Shown here: piece by piece, positions 54,987 to 64,000 of the stretch
Layout: each line of letters opens with the position of its first letter
How positions within the stretch are numbered: position 1 is the stretch's first letter
Assembly (NCBI RefSeq): GCF_002119525.1
Contig: NZ_CP017916.1
Location: 1,736,001 to 1,800,000 of the forward strand
Length of the DNA stretch: 64,000 nt
Direction of reading: 5' to 3'
Source of the DNA: Vibrio syngnathi
GTDB taxonomy: Bacteria; Pseudomonadota; Gammaproteobacteria; Enterobacterales; Vibrionaceae
Notes under the pieces: generated by a model
What the model saw: only the letters and a program-made list of their open reading frames with translations
What the model was told of the DNA's origin: nothing
The model's database searches: none
Made by a program: the position numbers and the translations under genes

Positions 54987-55913
54987 TCAACTAGAGAGCC
55001 ATTCATCCAATACTTTGATGAATTTAGGGTTAATGAGATAACCGATAGAGGCATGCGGGTTGCTTTTTCCGTTGCGAATATTGAGGTTATAGATTGGGTG
55101 GATGTCTTTCATTCCGCCGGGTATCAGACCCAGTTTGAGCATATCCTTAAAGTCATTTCTAATTTTGCTGTCATGAGAGATAAAATCATCTTCTGCCGAT
55201 ATGTTTACCCATTGCTGAATGTTTAACGGGTACTTCTTCTCATCTTTCAAGCGACTCCCCTTTAGCCTATCTTTGACGTTTTCATCTCCTAACGGTGACC
55301 CAAGCGTTAGCAATAAGTTGACCTTCTTATCCGCACCATAGTCATGCCTATACTCTCCGTAATGAGACAACTTCCATAACACGTCATAGCTGATCATCGA
55401 CCCAAGGCTGTGCGATACAATCATCACATCATCCTGATTATCAAGCGCTTCCTTCAGTTCAACCATTAACCTGTGCCTAACATCGCTGCCAAAATAGGTA
55501 TCTTCATACCAATAATGCGCCATATCCGGCGCGACCTTCGTTATAAGTGTCTCAGCCACACCCAGCTTTCCAAATAGCGATGAAAAGGTATCTGCTAGCG
55601 CCTCTTTTAGAAAACCAATTTTAGACACCTTGTTATACGTTGTTTTATTGAACTGGCTTGTCTTGTACTTTTTGAGTTCAGACAGCGCTTGTTGTCGACT
55701 TGCAGGGTCTTCCGTTGGTTTCTCTAACAATGTGTTCGATAGTTCACCGTAATAGACAAACCATTTATCGACATCTTTAAAAGCTTGTAATGAACTTGAG
55801 TATCCACAATCTCGCTGCAAGCCATGTTCTATAGCCTCGTACCTGAGTGCTTGAAGGGGAGCTTTATCGGGCTTTTGAGCGCGACCATGAATGAATATTA
55901 TTTTCTTAGCCAT
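54987..55913 (-). CDS. Alpha/beta-hydrolase, probable lipase/esterase
   Basis: 308 residues from ATG 55913 (AGGA 9 bases upstream). The N-terminus MAKKIIFIHGRAQKPDK gives the oxyanion HG and the nucleophile elbow is MIVSHSLGSMISYDVLW. Late acidic and His candidates lie in ISAEDDFISHDS and HPIYNLN. There is no signal peptide. It resembles DUF-type hydrolases of mobile regions. It lies inside the region flanked by MITE-like elements. Substrate unknown. Confidence 0.8.
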   Translation of the reverse strand: MAKKIIFIHGRAQKPDKAPLQALRYEAIEHGLQRDCGYSSSLQAFKDVDKWFVYYGELSNTLLEKPTEDPASRQQALSELKKYKTSQFNKTTYNKVSKIGFLKEALADTFSSLFGKLGVAETLITKVAPDMAHYWYEDTYFGSDVRHRLMVELKEALDNQDDVMIVSHSLGSMISYDVLWKLSHYGEYRHDYGADKKVNLLLTLGSPLGDENVKDRLKGSRLKDEKKYPLNIQQWVNISAEDDFISHDSKIRNDFKDMLKLGLIPGGMKDIHPIYNLNIRNGKSNPHASIGYLINPKFIKVLDEWLSS

Positions 55914-56139
55914 AGCAGGACGTCCTAAACACATAGTTAAAATTATTATCAGTAGAAAGCACCACTAGATTCGGTCAGCCGTTACTAATAACAGTGGTGC
56001 TAACTACGTATCTAGGAGTGGTTGATAGACCATTTATATAACTATGAGGCACAAGTTTAAGGACCATAAACGTGTGAACGACGCGATCATTACTCGCACA
56101 TTGGGAATGAAATTAGCTAGCAAAACCTCCAACTAACAA
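55914..56139. other. Upstream region of the hydrolase gene
   Basis: 226 bases between the hydrolase start and the next terminator repeat. It should hold the promoter. I see no gene or other element. Confidence 0.4.
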
Positions 56140-56165
56140 AAAGACCCCGCATACGCGAGGCCTTA
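56140..56165. terminator. Terminator of the GGCCTCGC family, degenerate
   Basis: AAGACCCCGC ATAC GCGAGGCCTT, with two changed pairs, then TAGCTCTATTTATCTA. It stands at the 3' side of the hydrolase remnant at 56195, the same arrangement as at 52571. Confidence 0.65.
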
Positions 56166-56194
56166 GCTCTATTTATCTAACAGTTACAACTGCC

Positions 56195-56365
56195 CTACCT
56201 CACTGACTTCACTGCTTTCATCAACGTTGTGTTGAACTGCTCAGGTTGTTCTAGCATTGGGAAGTGACCTGAGTCTTCAATGTAGTAAATGCTGTAATCC
56301 TTGATGTGTTTATATCGAACAATTTCATCCTGATTTGACGGCTGTTCAGGATTATAAACAACTCC
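56195..56365 (-). pseudogene. 3' remnant of an alpha/beta-hydrolase gene
   Basis: The best preserved remnant: GVVYNPEQPSNQDEIVRYKH, IKDYSIYYIEDSGHFPMLEQ, then PEQFNTTLMKAVKSVR and stop. GHFPMLEQPEQF is the catalytic His segment of alpha/beta hydrolases. The 5' remainder of the gene is missing, replaced by the promoter region of the HNH gene. Confidence 0.8.
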
Positions 56366-56408
56366 TAGGTTAAAATGCAGAAACGCAAATTAAGAAGTAA
56401 GGCGGAGA

Positions 56409-57308
56409 ATGTCACGCAAAAAATTTATGGAATCCTACGGTGCAACGAACCGAAATGCGCGGTATGGGTGGGCTTTTGTTAATCACGAAAAAAAAGTAGT
56501 TTATTTTGGTGCGTGGGACGTCAATACAAACCGAGAAAGATCTTTGATTTTTTCTATGGACTGGGAGTTCAACAACGACGGACGTAGAGTTAATGCGTTT
56601 GGCGAAGCTCTCGAGTACATCAAGTTGGTTGAAAACGAAGGATATTCATTAAGAACATTTCCAATAATCTGGGATGAAGATAACGACAGTTATGTTGATA
56701 CAGGCAGTGCCAAGATAAAAGAGTACATAGAAGAAGTCTCTGAGATGTCTCTTGAGGTAATTGGCAGCAATTACTATGCGATTGGAAAGCATAACGTAAA
56801 GTATTCAAAAATGCCCTCACCCAACGTAGCACAAGACGTCAACATAATATTCGGTACTACGATCAATAAGACAGAACGTGAAAGTCTAGTTCTCTCGCGT
56901 ATTGGGCAGGGGCGATTTAGACAAAACGTTATCAGCTCATGGGGGAATGGTGAGTGCTGTGCGCTAACGCTTACAAGCGTACGCGAGATTTTAATTGCAT
57001 CTCACATAGTGCCTTGGTCCAAATGTGAAAGTGATGAACAGAGACTTGATGGCGCAAATGGCATACTGCTTTGTGCTCATATCGATAAACTTTTTGACGC
57101 TCACTTGTTGACCTTCATTAAAAAAGGTTCAAAGTACATATCCCAATTATCACCCAAACTAAATATTTCCTTACTGAAAGGTTTAGGTATTCAAAGCGGA
57201 GAAGAACTTTGCGCTGAAGAACTAAGCGAAGTTCATCGTGATCGATTTGAAAAGTATTTAGAAGCACATAACAACGAGTTCAACTTCAAAATTTCGCAAA
57301 CAAATTAA
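56409..57308 (+). CDS. HNH endonuclease, probable restriction/defence nuclease
   Basis: 299 residues. The C-terminal half has the HNH_2-type core: RIGQGRFRQNVISSWGNGECCALTLTS, IASHIVPWSKCESDEQRLDGANGILLC and HIDKLFDAHLLTF, with the SHIVPW His as likely catalytic. The N-terminal half (about 1-150) is an unknown module beginning GATNRNARYGWAFVNHEKKVV. AAGGCGGAGA precedes the ATG. Related nucleases are found in restriction systems and mobile defence islands. It is 672 bases from an AIPR gene. Confidence 0.8.
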   Translation: MSRKKFMESYGATNRNARYGWAFVNHEKKVVYFGAWDVNTNRERSLIFSMDWEFNNDGRRVNAFGEALEYIKLVENEGYSLRTFPIIWDEDNDSYVDTGSAKIKEYIEEVSEMSLEVIGSNYYAIGKHNVKYSKMPSPNVAQDVNIIFGTTINKTERESLVLSRIGQGRFRQNVISSWGNGECCALTLTSVREILIASHIVPWSKCESDEQRLDGANGILLCAHIDKLFDAHLLTFIKKGSKYISQLSPKLNISLLKGLGIQSGEELCAEELSEVHRDRFEKYLEAHNNEFNFKISQTN

Positions 57309-57392
57309 ACTAACGCGACTCGACTACTTAACGTCTCAATACTCCAAAGGGATTCAACTAAACTTGTCGATGAGAACTTCGTAAAGAACAAA

Positions 57393-57420
57393 AAGGCCCC
57401 GCAATCGCGAGGTCTTAGTT
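57393..57420. terminator. Terminator of the GGCCTCGC family, degenerate
   Basis: AAGGCCCCGC AATC GCGAGGTCTT with an A-run before and TAGTTTTTCTATCGA after. It probably ends the HNH gene and marks the 3' side of the split hydrolase remnant. Confidence 0.7.
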
Positions 57421-57434
57421 TTTCTATCGAACAG

Positions 57435-57860
57435 TTACAAACTGCCCTCTTTCACTGACTTCACCGCTTTCATCAACGTTGCATTGATTAGTTCTAGTAG
57501 AACAAAGCCTCCCCCTCTAGATCCCCCTCAAATGAAGTAAAACGATCTCTTTAGATTAACGTTCGAGGGGGAGAACATTCTTTTTCGCTGGACATATAGC
57601 AGCACATGCAGCGACCGGTATTCAGTTCCTCCCTTTTCCCATAACCAAACAAGAGATTGGAGATGTAAACCAAGGGGAGGCTAGGAGGGGATTATCAGCC
57701 TATTCTTACGTGCATCTGCCCTAGTCGTTTCGGGAGCTGTACAGCACGTAAAAAGTCTTCACTCACTTGGTTTTGCCAAAGCCTGCTGTCTAAGCTCCAA
57801 CCGTGAATGAAGATCAGCGCCGTTTCCCCACTCCCACTTTTGCCATACCAATTTGCTCAC
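57435..57860 (-). pseudogene. Alpha/beta-hydrolase remnant split by a MITE-like element
   Basis: The C-terminal piece (57435-57500, LELINATLMKAVKSVKEGSL and stop) and the N-terminal piece (about 57720-57860) belong to the same gene family. The N-terminal piece reads YGKSGSGETALIFIHGWSLD and then SRLWQNQV. The oxyanion HGW is intact, but the nucleophile region and most of the middle are lost. The element at 57508-57690 now occupies the gap. It explains most of the 672-bp gap between the HNH and AIPR genes. Confidence 0.78.
57508..57690. mobile_element. MITE-like element with C-rich terminal inverted repeats
   Basis: 183 bases. Left end CCTCCCCCTCTAGATCCCC; right end reads GGGGAGGCTAGGAGGGGA, an imperfect inverted copy of the left. 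An internal hairpin pairs CCCCCTC with GAGGGGG. It has no ORF. A related copy lies at 52716. I did not find a clear target-site duplication. Confidence 0.78.
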
Positions 57861-57980
57861 ACTCAGAATAATTACAATGCAGCAATCGACCTCTCAAATA
57901 TAATATATAAAACAATCATCATATCAATAGCTTTGATATCATAAAGATACATCCATTATACTTTAATTAGGAACAAATCG

Positions 57981-59798
57981 ATGAGCCTCAAAGTTCTTTT
58001 AGACGATCAAATAGATAAACTATACGAAGACAACCCAGAGCTAAAATCTGTTAAAAAAAACCAATTCGAAGTTGCTGTTGCCTCATTTGCAAATGTTAAG
58101 TCCCTTGGCGGCCTAGAACATGACGATTTAATTGATGGAATTATGGGAGAAGGAGGCGACGAAGGAATTGACCATTGTTACGTTTTCTGCAATGGAATAT
58201 TAGTGGGCAGTGAGGAACACCCCATAAACAAAGAGAGTAATATTAAAGTAAAATTTTTTCAAACCAAAAAAGAGAATAGCTTCTCCACTGATGGATTTAG
58301 GAAGACTAAAGAAGGTATCGAAGAAATTTTTAACCTCGATTTAGGCTTAGCAAAGTTAAGTAAAATTGGAGCGAATAAAGATATACTAGATAAAGCTGAG
58401 CTAATAAGAGCCATTTTTAGAAAAGCGAGTAAAGAAAGGGCTCAATTTTCGTGTGAGGTCTATTACGTCACTGCAGCACCGGAGAAGAAAATCTCTGAGA
58501 AAATAAAGCACCTTCAAGAAGAAATGAAGGACAACATATTAAAAATTCCATTTGAATTTTTTAACTGGGGAGCACAAGATTTACTCGACTTGACCGAAAG
58601 CTATGATGAAACAATTGAAGTATCTTTTATATCTCAACCATTAGAGATTAAAGAAAGAGCAATACCAACTAGCGGATATTCTGGATTTGTTTTGGGTAAT
58701 GAAATTATAGAGTGTCTACTACACGAGAATGGAGATTTCAAAACACACCTAACCGAAGGAAATGTAAGATATTTTTTAGGTGAAGATGGTAAAATAAACC
58801 AATCAATTATTGAAACAATAAATGATGACAAAAAATCAGAAGTATTCTGGGCCATGAACAATGGACTAACCATAATTGCTGATGAAATATCTCCCCTTGG
58901 TAGCAACCAGTATGCAATTCTAAACCCACAAATAGTAAACGGATGTCAAACAGTACATTGTTTGTACCATGTTTACAAAGAGTCAGGTACTTTACCATCA
59001 TCACTAAAGGTCTTTATCAAGTTAGTAAACGCGGAGAACCTTGATGTTCAAACAGATATTATAAGTGCGACCAACTCACAAAACCCTGTAAAGGCAGCAA
59101 GTCTCAAAGCCAATGATGATATTCAGCGAAATTTAGAATCCCACCTTAAAAAGTCTCATATATACTATGAACGACGCGAGAACTTCTATAAGCGACAAGG
59201 TTATACTGGTAATAAAGTAATTGGTTTACTAAAAATGGCCCAAATAATTCACTCTGTAGTGAACAAAGAATCCGTCATCGCCGCTAACGATACAACAACG
59301 CTTTTTGATAGCCCATCTAAATATAATTTACTTTTCAGTAATGAAGCTGACTTTGATATTTATACATTTTCAATCACACTATACCAAAAAATATGGACGC
59401 TTAAGAATTCAGATCTAAGAAACAATGAATATGATAGTGAAACAAAGGAAATAATTTCAAAAGGCGGTTTTACACTATTACACATCATGAGTTCAATGAT
59501 ATTAACCGAAGCGCGCTACTCTAATGGAAGTTCTTCAATCAAACCTAATATGATACAGCCGTTTTCAATCAGTACACCTGCTAGAAAAAATGAATTTGTG
59601 AAAAGGAAGAAAGATGCACTTAAAAAAATCGAAGATGATGAATACCTAAAATCTGCATACGAGTCAGCGAAGGATATACTATTGACGTGTGCTATTGACT
59701 ATGAAAAGAGAACGGAAAAATTGAAATCATCTCTTTTCAAATATAGAAATTTCGATAAAGAATATCTAATACCAGAAATTGAGGGGAAGTTTGATTAA
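57981..59798 (+). CDS. AIPR-family (abortive infection) anti-phage protein
   Basis: 605 residues. The centre carries the AIPR signature: EGNVRYFLGEDGKINQSIIETI, FWAMNNGLTIIADEI and LNPQIVNGCQTVHCLYHVYK, then VKAASLKANDDIQRNLE. The N-terminal 170 residues look like a restriction-enzyme-like nuclease fold (GGDEGIDHCYVFCNG, then IKVKFFQTKKEN, the QxK of a PD-(D/E)xK core), but this is inferred. The gene is strongly AT-rich compared with its neighbours, a sign of transfer. AGGAACAAATCG is its ribosome site. Proteins of this family protect lactococci and others against phage. Confidence 0.85.
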   Translation: MSLKVLLDDQIDKLYEDNPELKSVKKNQFEVAVASFANVKSLGGLEHDDLIDGIMGEGGDEGIDHCYVFCNGILVGSEEHPINKESNIKVKFFQTKKENSFSTDGFRKTKEGIEEIFNLDLGLAKLSKIGANKDILDKAELIRAIFRKASKERAQFSCEVYYVTAAPEKKISEKIKHLQEEMKDNILKIPFEFFNWGAQDLLDLTESYDETIEVSFISQPLEIKERAIPTSGYSGFVLGNEIIECLLHENGDFKTHLTEGNVRYFLGEDGKINQSIIETINDDKKSEVFWAMNNGLTIIADEISPLGSNQYAILNPQIVNGCQTVHCLYHVYKESGTLPSSLKVFIKLVNAENLDVQTDIISATNSQNPVKAASLKANDDIQRNLESHLKKSHIYYERRENFYKRQGYTGNKVIGLLKMAQIIHSVVNKESVIAANDTTTLFDSPSKYNLLFSNEADFDIYTFSITLYQKIWTLKNSDLRNNEYDSETKEIISKGGFTLLHIMSSMILTEARYSNGSSSIKPNMIQPFSISTPARKNEFVKRKKDALKKIEDDEYLKSAYESAKDILLTCAIDYEKRTEKLKSSLFKYRNFDKEYLIPEIEGKFD

Positions 59799-59875
59799 TA
59801 TCCTCTCGAAATTAAAACGGGACCTAATCAACGACTAATATGTAATTCGCGATTAATTCAAACTATACATTTCTA

Positions 59876-59905
59876 AAAAAGGCCTCGCAATGCGAGGCCT
59901 TTGGT
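59876..59905. terminator. Bidirectional terminator between AIPR gene and pheT
   Basis: AAAGGCCTCGC / GCGAGGCCTTT with an AAT loop, A-run to the left and TTGGTTTTCT to the right. It ends pheST on the minus strand and the AIPR gene on the plus strand. The stem core is the same as in the dispersed family. Confidence 0.9.
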
Positions 59906-59925
59906 TTTCTATCTATCAGAAGAGA

Positions 59926-62367
59926 TTAGTCGCGAAGTGCTGCGCCGAATTTCTCTGAGATTGAAGCTACGATAGCATCTACTGAACCAGCGATATCTGC
60001 ATCTTCAAGTGTGCGCTCTACAGACTGTAGGCTAAGTGCGATTGCTAGGCTCTTCTTACCTTCTTCAACGCCTTGACCAACGTATACGTCGAACAGTTTA
60101 GCGCCTGTTAGGAATTCACCACCAGCTGCGATACACGCTTCTACGATGTCGCCAGAAGCAACTGCTTCGTCAACAACTACTGCGATATCACGACGGTTTG
60201 CAGGGAACTTAGATACCGCTACTGCTTCTGGAAGCACGCGAGTGTTGATAGCTGCCCATTCGATTTCGAATACGATAGTACGGCCGTTAAGACCAAACTT
60301 ACGCTCTAGTTCTGGGTGAACAGTACCAATGATACCCACTTCTTTGCCGTTAGCCATAATCGTAGCCGATTGACCTGGGTGAAGTGCTGGGTTGCGCTCT
60401 TTTGCTTCAGAAGAAAGAGATTTGAAGCTGTATGCGATTTCGTTTGCAGAAAGCTCAAGAACGGCTTCTAGGTCACCTTTAAGATCGAAGAAATCTACAG
60501 TGTTAGTTGCAATGTCCCAGTGCTCTTCGCCACGAGTACCAGAGATAACGCCCGCAAGCATCATTTCTTGGCGCATGCCGTTTTCAGCCGTTGCTTCAGG
60601 GATGAAACGTAGGCCTGATTCGAATAGACGAACGCGAGACTGTTGACGCTTCTGGTTGTGAACCACTGTGTTTAGAAGACCTTGGATTAGGCCAAGACGC
60701 ATTGCTGACATATCCGCAGAGATTGGGAATGGCAGGATTAGCGGCTCAACACCCGGTACAACCAATTTTTGCTGTTCTGGTTCTACGAAGCTGTATGTGA
60801 TTGCTTCGTGGTAGCCACGGTCTACAAGAAGGTCACGAACGCGCTTAAGCGGTTGGTTAGCTTCTTTGTGGTCATTCATTTTAAGTGCCGCTTTAGGCGC
60901 TTGGTTTGGAATGTTATCGTAACCGTAGATACGACCTACTTCTTCAATTAGGTCTTGCTCGATTGCGATATCAAAACGCCAAGATGGAGACGTTGCCGTC
61001 CAACCAGCTTCTGTGCTTTCTGTATTTTCAACAACAGTAACGCCACAACCTAGGCGAGTAAGAATTTCCACTACGTCTGTAGATGGGATTTCGTGACCTA
61101 GTAGGCTGTCTAGCTTAGCGCGACGTAGAGCAACTACGTTTGCTTTAGGAAGATCAGCTTCAGATTCGCTGCCGTTTACTGGCGCAACTTCACCACCACA
61201 GATTTCAACTAGAAGCTGTGTTGCACGCTCCATTGCTGCTGCTTGAAGCGTTGAATCAACACCACGTTCGAAACGTAGAGAAGAATCTGTGTGAAGGCCG
61301 TAAGCACGTGCGCGACCACGGATGTGATCCGGTGCGAAGAACGCCGCTTCAAGAAGTACGTCTGTCGTTTCAGTCGTAACACCTGAATCTTGACCGCCAA
61401 AGATACCTGCGATTGCTAGTGCTTTGTTTTGGTCTGCGATAACAAGTGTGTTGCTGTTTAGTTCAGCTTCGTTGCCATCTAGAAGTGTTAGCTTTTCGCC
61501 CTGCTCTGCTAGACGAACCACGATACCGCCTTCGATCTTAGCAAGATCAAATGCGTGCATTGGTTGGCCTTGCTCTAGCATCACGTAGTTTGTGATGTCT
61601 ACAACTGGGTCGATTGAACGAATACCACAACGGCGCAGTTTTTCTTGCATCCAGATTGGAGATTCCGCTTTCACGTTTACGTTCTTAACCACACGGCCAA
61701 GGTAACGTGGACAAGCATCAGTTGCTTTGATTTCAACAGATACTGTGTCTTCAATGCTTGTTGCAACAGCTTCAACTGTTGGCTCTGTAACGTCTGCGCG
61801 GTTTAGTACGCCAACTTCACGAGCAAGGCCACGGATGCTGAAGCAGTCTGCGCGGTTTGCTGTTAGGTCTACGTCGATAGTTACGTCGTTAAGCTCAAGA
61901 AGCTCACGAACGTCCATACCTAGCGCTGTGCCTTCTGGCAGCTCAAGGATGCCGTCAGACTCTACGTCGATACCTAGCTCAGAGAAAGAACAAAGCATGC
62001 CGTGCGATGGAACGCCACGTAGTTTTGCTTTCTTGATTTTGAAGTCACCAGGAAGTACTGCGCCAACTGTTGCTACTGCTACAGTTAGGCCAAGACGACA
62101 GTTAGATGCACCACAAACGATGTCTAAAAGTTCTTTATTACCTTCTGCATCAACAGCGCCGATATCAATTTTAGTTACTTGTAGTTTGTCTGCGTCTGGG
62201 TGCTGACCGCACTCAACCACTTTACCTACTTTAACGCCGGTGAATTCACCAGCAACAGGTTCTACATCGTCAACTTCCAAACCAGCCATAGTGATTTGGT
62301 GAGCTAGCTCTTCGCTGTTAATTGCAGGTTTAACCCACTCGCGTAGCCAAGATTCACTGAATTTCAT
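59926..62367 (-). CDS. pheT: Phenylalanyl-tRNA synthetase beta subunit
   Basis: 813 residues, slightly longer than the usual 795. N-terminal EMAP-like tRNA-binding part ([31 protein letters not shown]), then the B3/B4 editing region ([25 protein letters not shown]), B5 and the C-terminal ferredoxin-fold domain ([29 protein letters not shown]). It lies 18 bases after pheS. Confidence 0.97.
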   Translation of the reverse strand: MKFSESWLREWVKPAINSEELAHQITMAGLEVDDVEPVAGEFTGVKVGKVVECGQHPDADKLQVTKIDIGAVDAEGNKELLDIVCGASNCRLGLTVAVATVGAVLPGDFKIKKAKLRGVPSHGMLCSFSELGIDVESDGILELPEGTALGMDVRELLELNDVTIDVDLTANRADCFSIRGLAREVGVLNRADVTEPTVEAVATSIEDTVSVEIKATDACPRYLGRVVKNVNVKAESPIWMQEKLRRCGIRSIDPVVDITNYVMLEQGQPMHAFDLAKIEGGIVVRLAEQGEKLTLLDGNEAELNSNTLVIADQNKALAIAGIFGGQDSGVTTETTDVLLEAAFFAPDHIRGRARAYGLHTDSSLRFERGVDSTLQAAAMERATQLLVEICGGEVAPVNGSESEADLPKANVVALRRAKLDSLLGHEIPSTDVVEILTRLGCGVTVVENTESTEAGWTATSPSWRFDIAIEQDLIEEVGRIYGYDNIPNQAPKAALKMNDHKEANQPLKRVRDLLVDRGYHEAITYSFVEPEQQKLVVPGVEPLILPFPISADMSAMRLGLIQGLLNTVVHNQKRQQSRVRLFESGLRFIPEATAENGMRQEMMLAGVISGTRGEEHWDIATNTVDFFDLKGDLEAVLELSANEIAYSFKSLSSEAKERNPALHPGQSATIMANGKEVGIIGTVHPELERKFGLNGRTIVFEIEWAAINTRVLPEAVAVSKFPANRRDIAVVVDEAVASGDIVEACIAAGGEFLTGAKLFDVYVGQGVEEGKKSLAIALSLQSVERTLEDADIAGSVDAIVASISEKFGAALRD

Positions 62368-62385
62368 AGTTTTGACTGCCCCGGA

Positions 62386-63471
<1,086 letters not shown>

Positions 63472-63538
63472 TTAAAAGAGCAAGTTATTGACTAAAAACA
63501 CGGCAAATTTAACAGGATATTAATGAGGAGTAAGAAGA

Positions 63539-63562
63539 AGTGGAACAATTACTGGTTCCACT
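63539..63562 (-). terminator. Probable terminator of the GGDEF gene
   Basis: AGTGGAAC / GTTCCACT with an 8-base loop, followed on the minus strand by TTCTTCTT, a weak T-tract. It is 26 bases past the GGDEF stop. Confidence 0.5.
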
Positions 63563-63587
63563 GCTTAATTTGGAAATGACCTGAACG

Positions 63588-64000
63588 CTAAATCTGAATC
63601 GAACAAACGCTGTTCTTCCCCGCGTTTTTCGCTAAATAGACGGACTCATCGGCGGCTTTAATCAAATCATTCATTGAGCCGAATTCTTCGGTTATTTCAG
63701 CGACACCGACACTAATACTGCCAATCCAAACTTGATTACTGGTTTCAACCTCTAATTCAGACACTTGCTGTCGAGCGGTTTCCGCGATGTACATCCCACC
63801 TTTAAGGTCAGTATCTGGGCAGATTACCAAGAACTCATCGCCACCTAACCGGCAAACAATATCATCATTACGGAACGTGTTTTTCAGTTCACGCGAGAGG
63901 GTTTTTAGCACCAAGTCGCCTGCATCATGACCGCTAGTGTCATTAATGCGCTTGAAGTGGTCGGCATCAATCATAATGCACACCAAAGGCATGCCCAGTT
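63588..64000 (-). CDS. GGDEF-domain protein (5' end cut by window edge)
   Basis: Only the C-terminal ~137 residues are in the window. They are most of a GGDEF domain: MIDADHFKRINDTSGHDAGDLVLKTLSREL, the active-site loop LGGDEFLVICPD and ADESVYLAKNAGKNSV at the end. With intact GGDEF and the preceding metal-binding Asp, it should be an active diguanylate cyclase. There is no RxxD inhibitory site at the usual place five residues before the GGDEF (the stretch reads FRNDDIVCRL). Sensor domains lie beyond the edge. Confidence 0.92.
   Translation of the reverse strand, partial: LGMPLVCIMIDADHFKRINDTSGHDAGDLVLKTLSRELKNTFRNDDIVCRLGGDEFLVICPDTDLKGGMYIAETARQQVSELEVETSNQVWIGSISVGVAEITEEFGSMNDLIKAADESVYLAKNAGKNSVCSIQI

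Noticed and set aside
54849..55226. 125-codon plus-strand frame after the GST gene
   Set aside because: It crosses a terminator and is antisense to the better-supported alpha/beta-hydrolase.
39711..57420. Superintegron attC (VCR) sites as an explanation for the repeated hairpins
   Set aside because: The repeats lack the TAAC...GTTA core ends of attC sites, are much shorter as stems, and have T-tracts typical of terminators; no integrase gene is seen.

Overview
This 64 kb window looks like chromosomal DNA of a marine Vibrio, probably a relative of the Splendidus clade. That call rests on gene content and moderate GC (a methylcitrate cluster with acnD/prpF, a VF530-type protein, a DUF3360 protein, pheST, a folX-folE-folM cluster), not on any marker gene or database search. 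I saw no rRNA, tRNA, CRISPR or superintegron attC (VCR) array.

Region 1 (1-9 kb, minus strand) is a propionate/2-methylcitrate operon in the order GntR regulator, prpB, prpC, acnD, prpF, prpE, with prpE cut by the window edge. Two perfect palindromes and one near-perfect palindrome lie at the regulator start and suggest autoregulation. Region 2 (9-18 kb) has a 1057-residue HD-GYP receptor with a periplasmic solute-binding-like domain, divergent from a tctC-tctB-tctA tricarboxylate transporter. A TauE/SafE permease, a small membrane protein and a VF530-type protein follow. Region 3 (18-25 kb, minus) is the oxidative pentose-phosphate operon zwf-pgl-gnd, with a perfect FNR-type box upstream, next to a CitA/DcuS-type kinase and response regulator. 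Region 4 (26-31 kb, plus) is a TolC/HlyD/two-permease ABC-2 exporter with no ATPase gene beside it.

Region 5 (31-46 kb) is accessory. It holds an IS remnant, a PaaI-like thioesterase carrying an in-frame 18-bp minisatellite, and a DUF134/NqrM-like/NifX-like metal-cofactor group. It also holds a secreted lipase gene broken by a TGA and a frameshift beside an intact secreted partner, and a Sel1-repeat protein. The most striking locus is five tandem ~791-bp repeats, each encoding an EF-hand-loop lipoprotein. The array reads directly, with overlap, into a secreted serine hydrolase. The layout resembles effector/immunity or enzyme/partner arrays, but its function is unknown.

Region 6 (46-51 kb) has folK-folX-folE-folM, consistent with tetrahydromonapterin synthesis, a patatin-like phospholipase, and a small gene behind a near-consensus Fur box. 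Region 7 (51-60 kb) has a DUF3360 membrane protein and then an insertion hot spot. There, a repeat made of a GGCCTCGC hairpin terminator plus the 3' tail of an alpha/beta-hydrolase gene recurs around new cargo: an MFS transporter, a GST, a hydrolase, an HNH nuclease and an AIPR anti-phage protein. A MITE-like element has landed in one hydrolase remnant. Region 8 (60-64 kb, minus) is core: pheS-pheT, and a GGDEF protein cut by the right edge.
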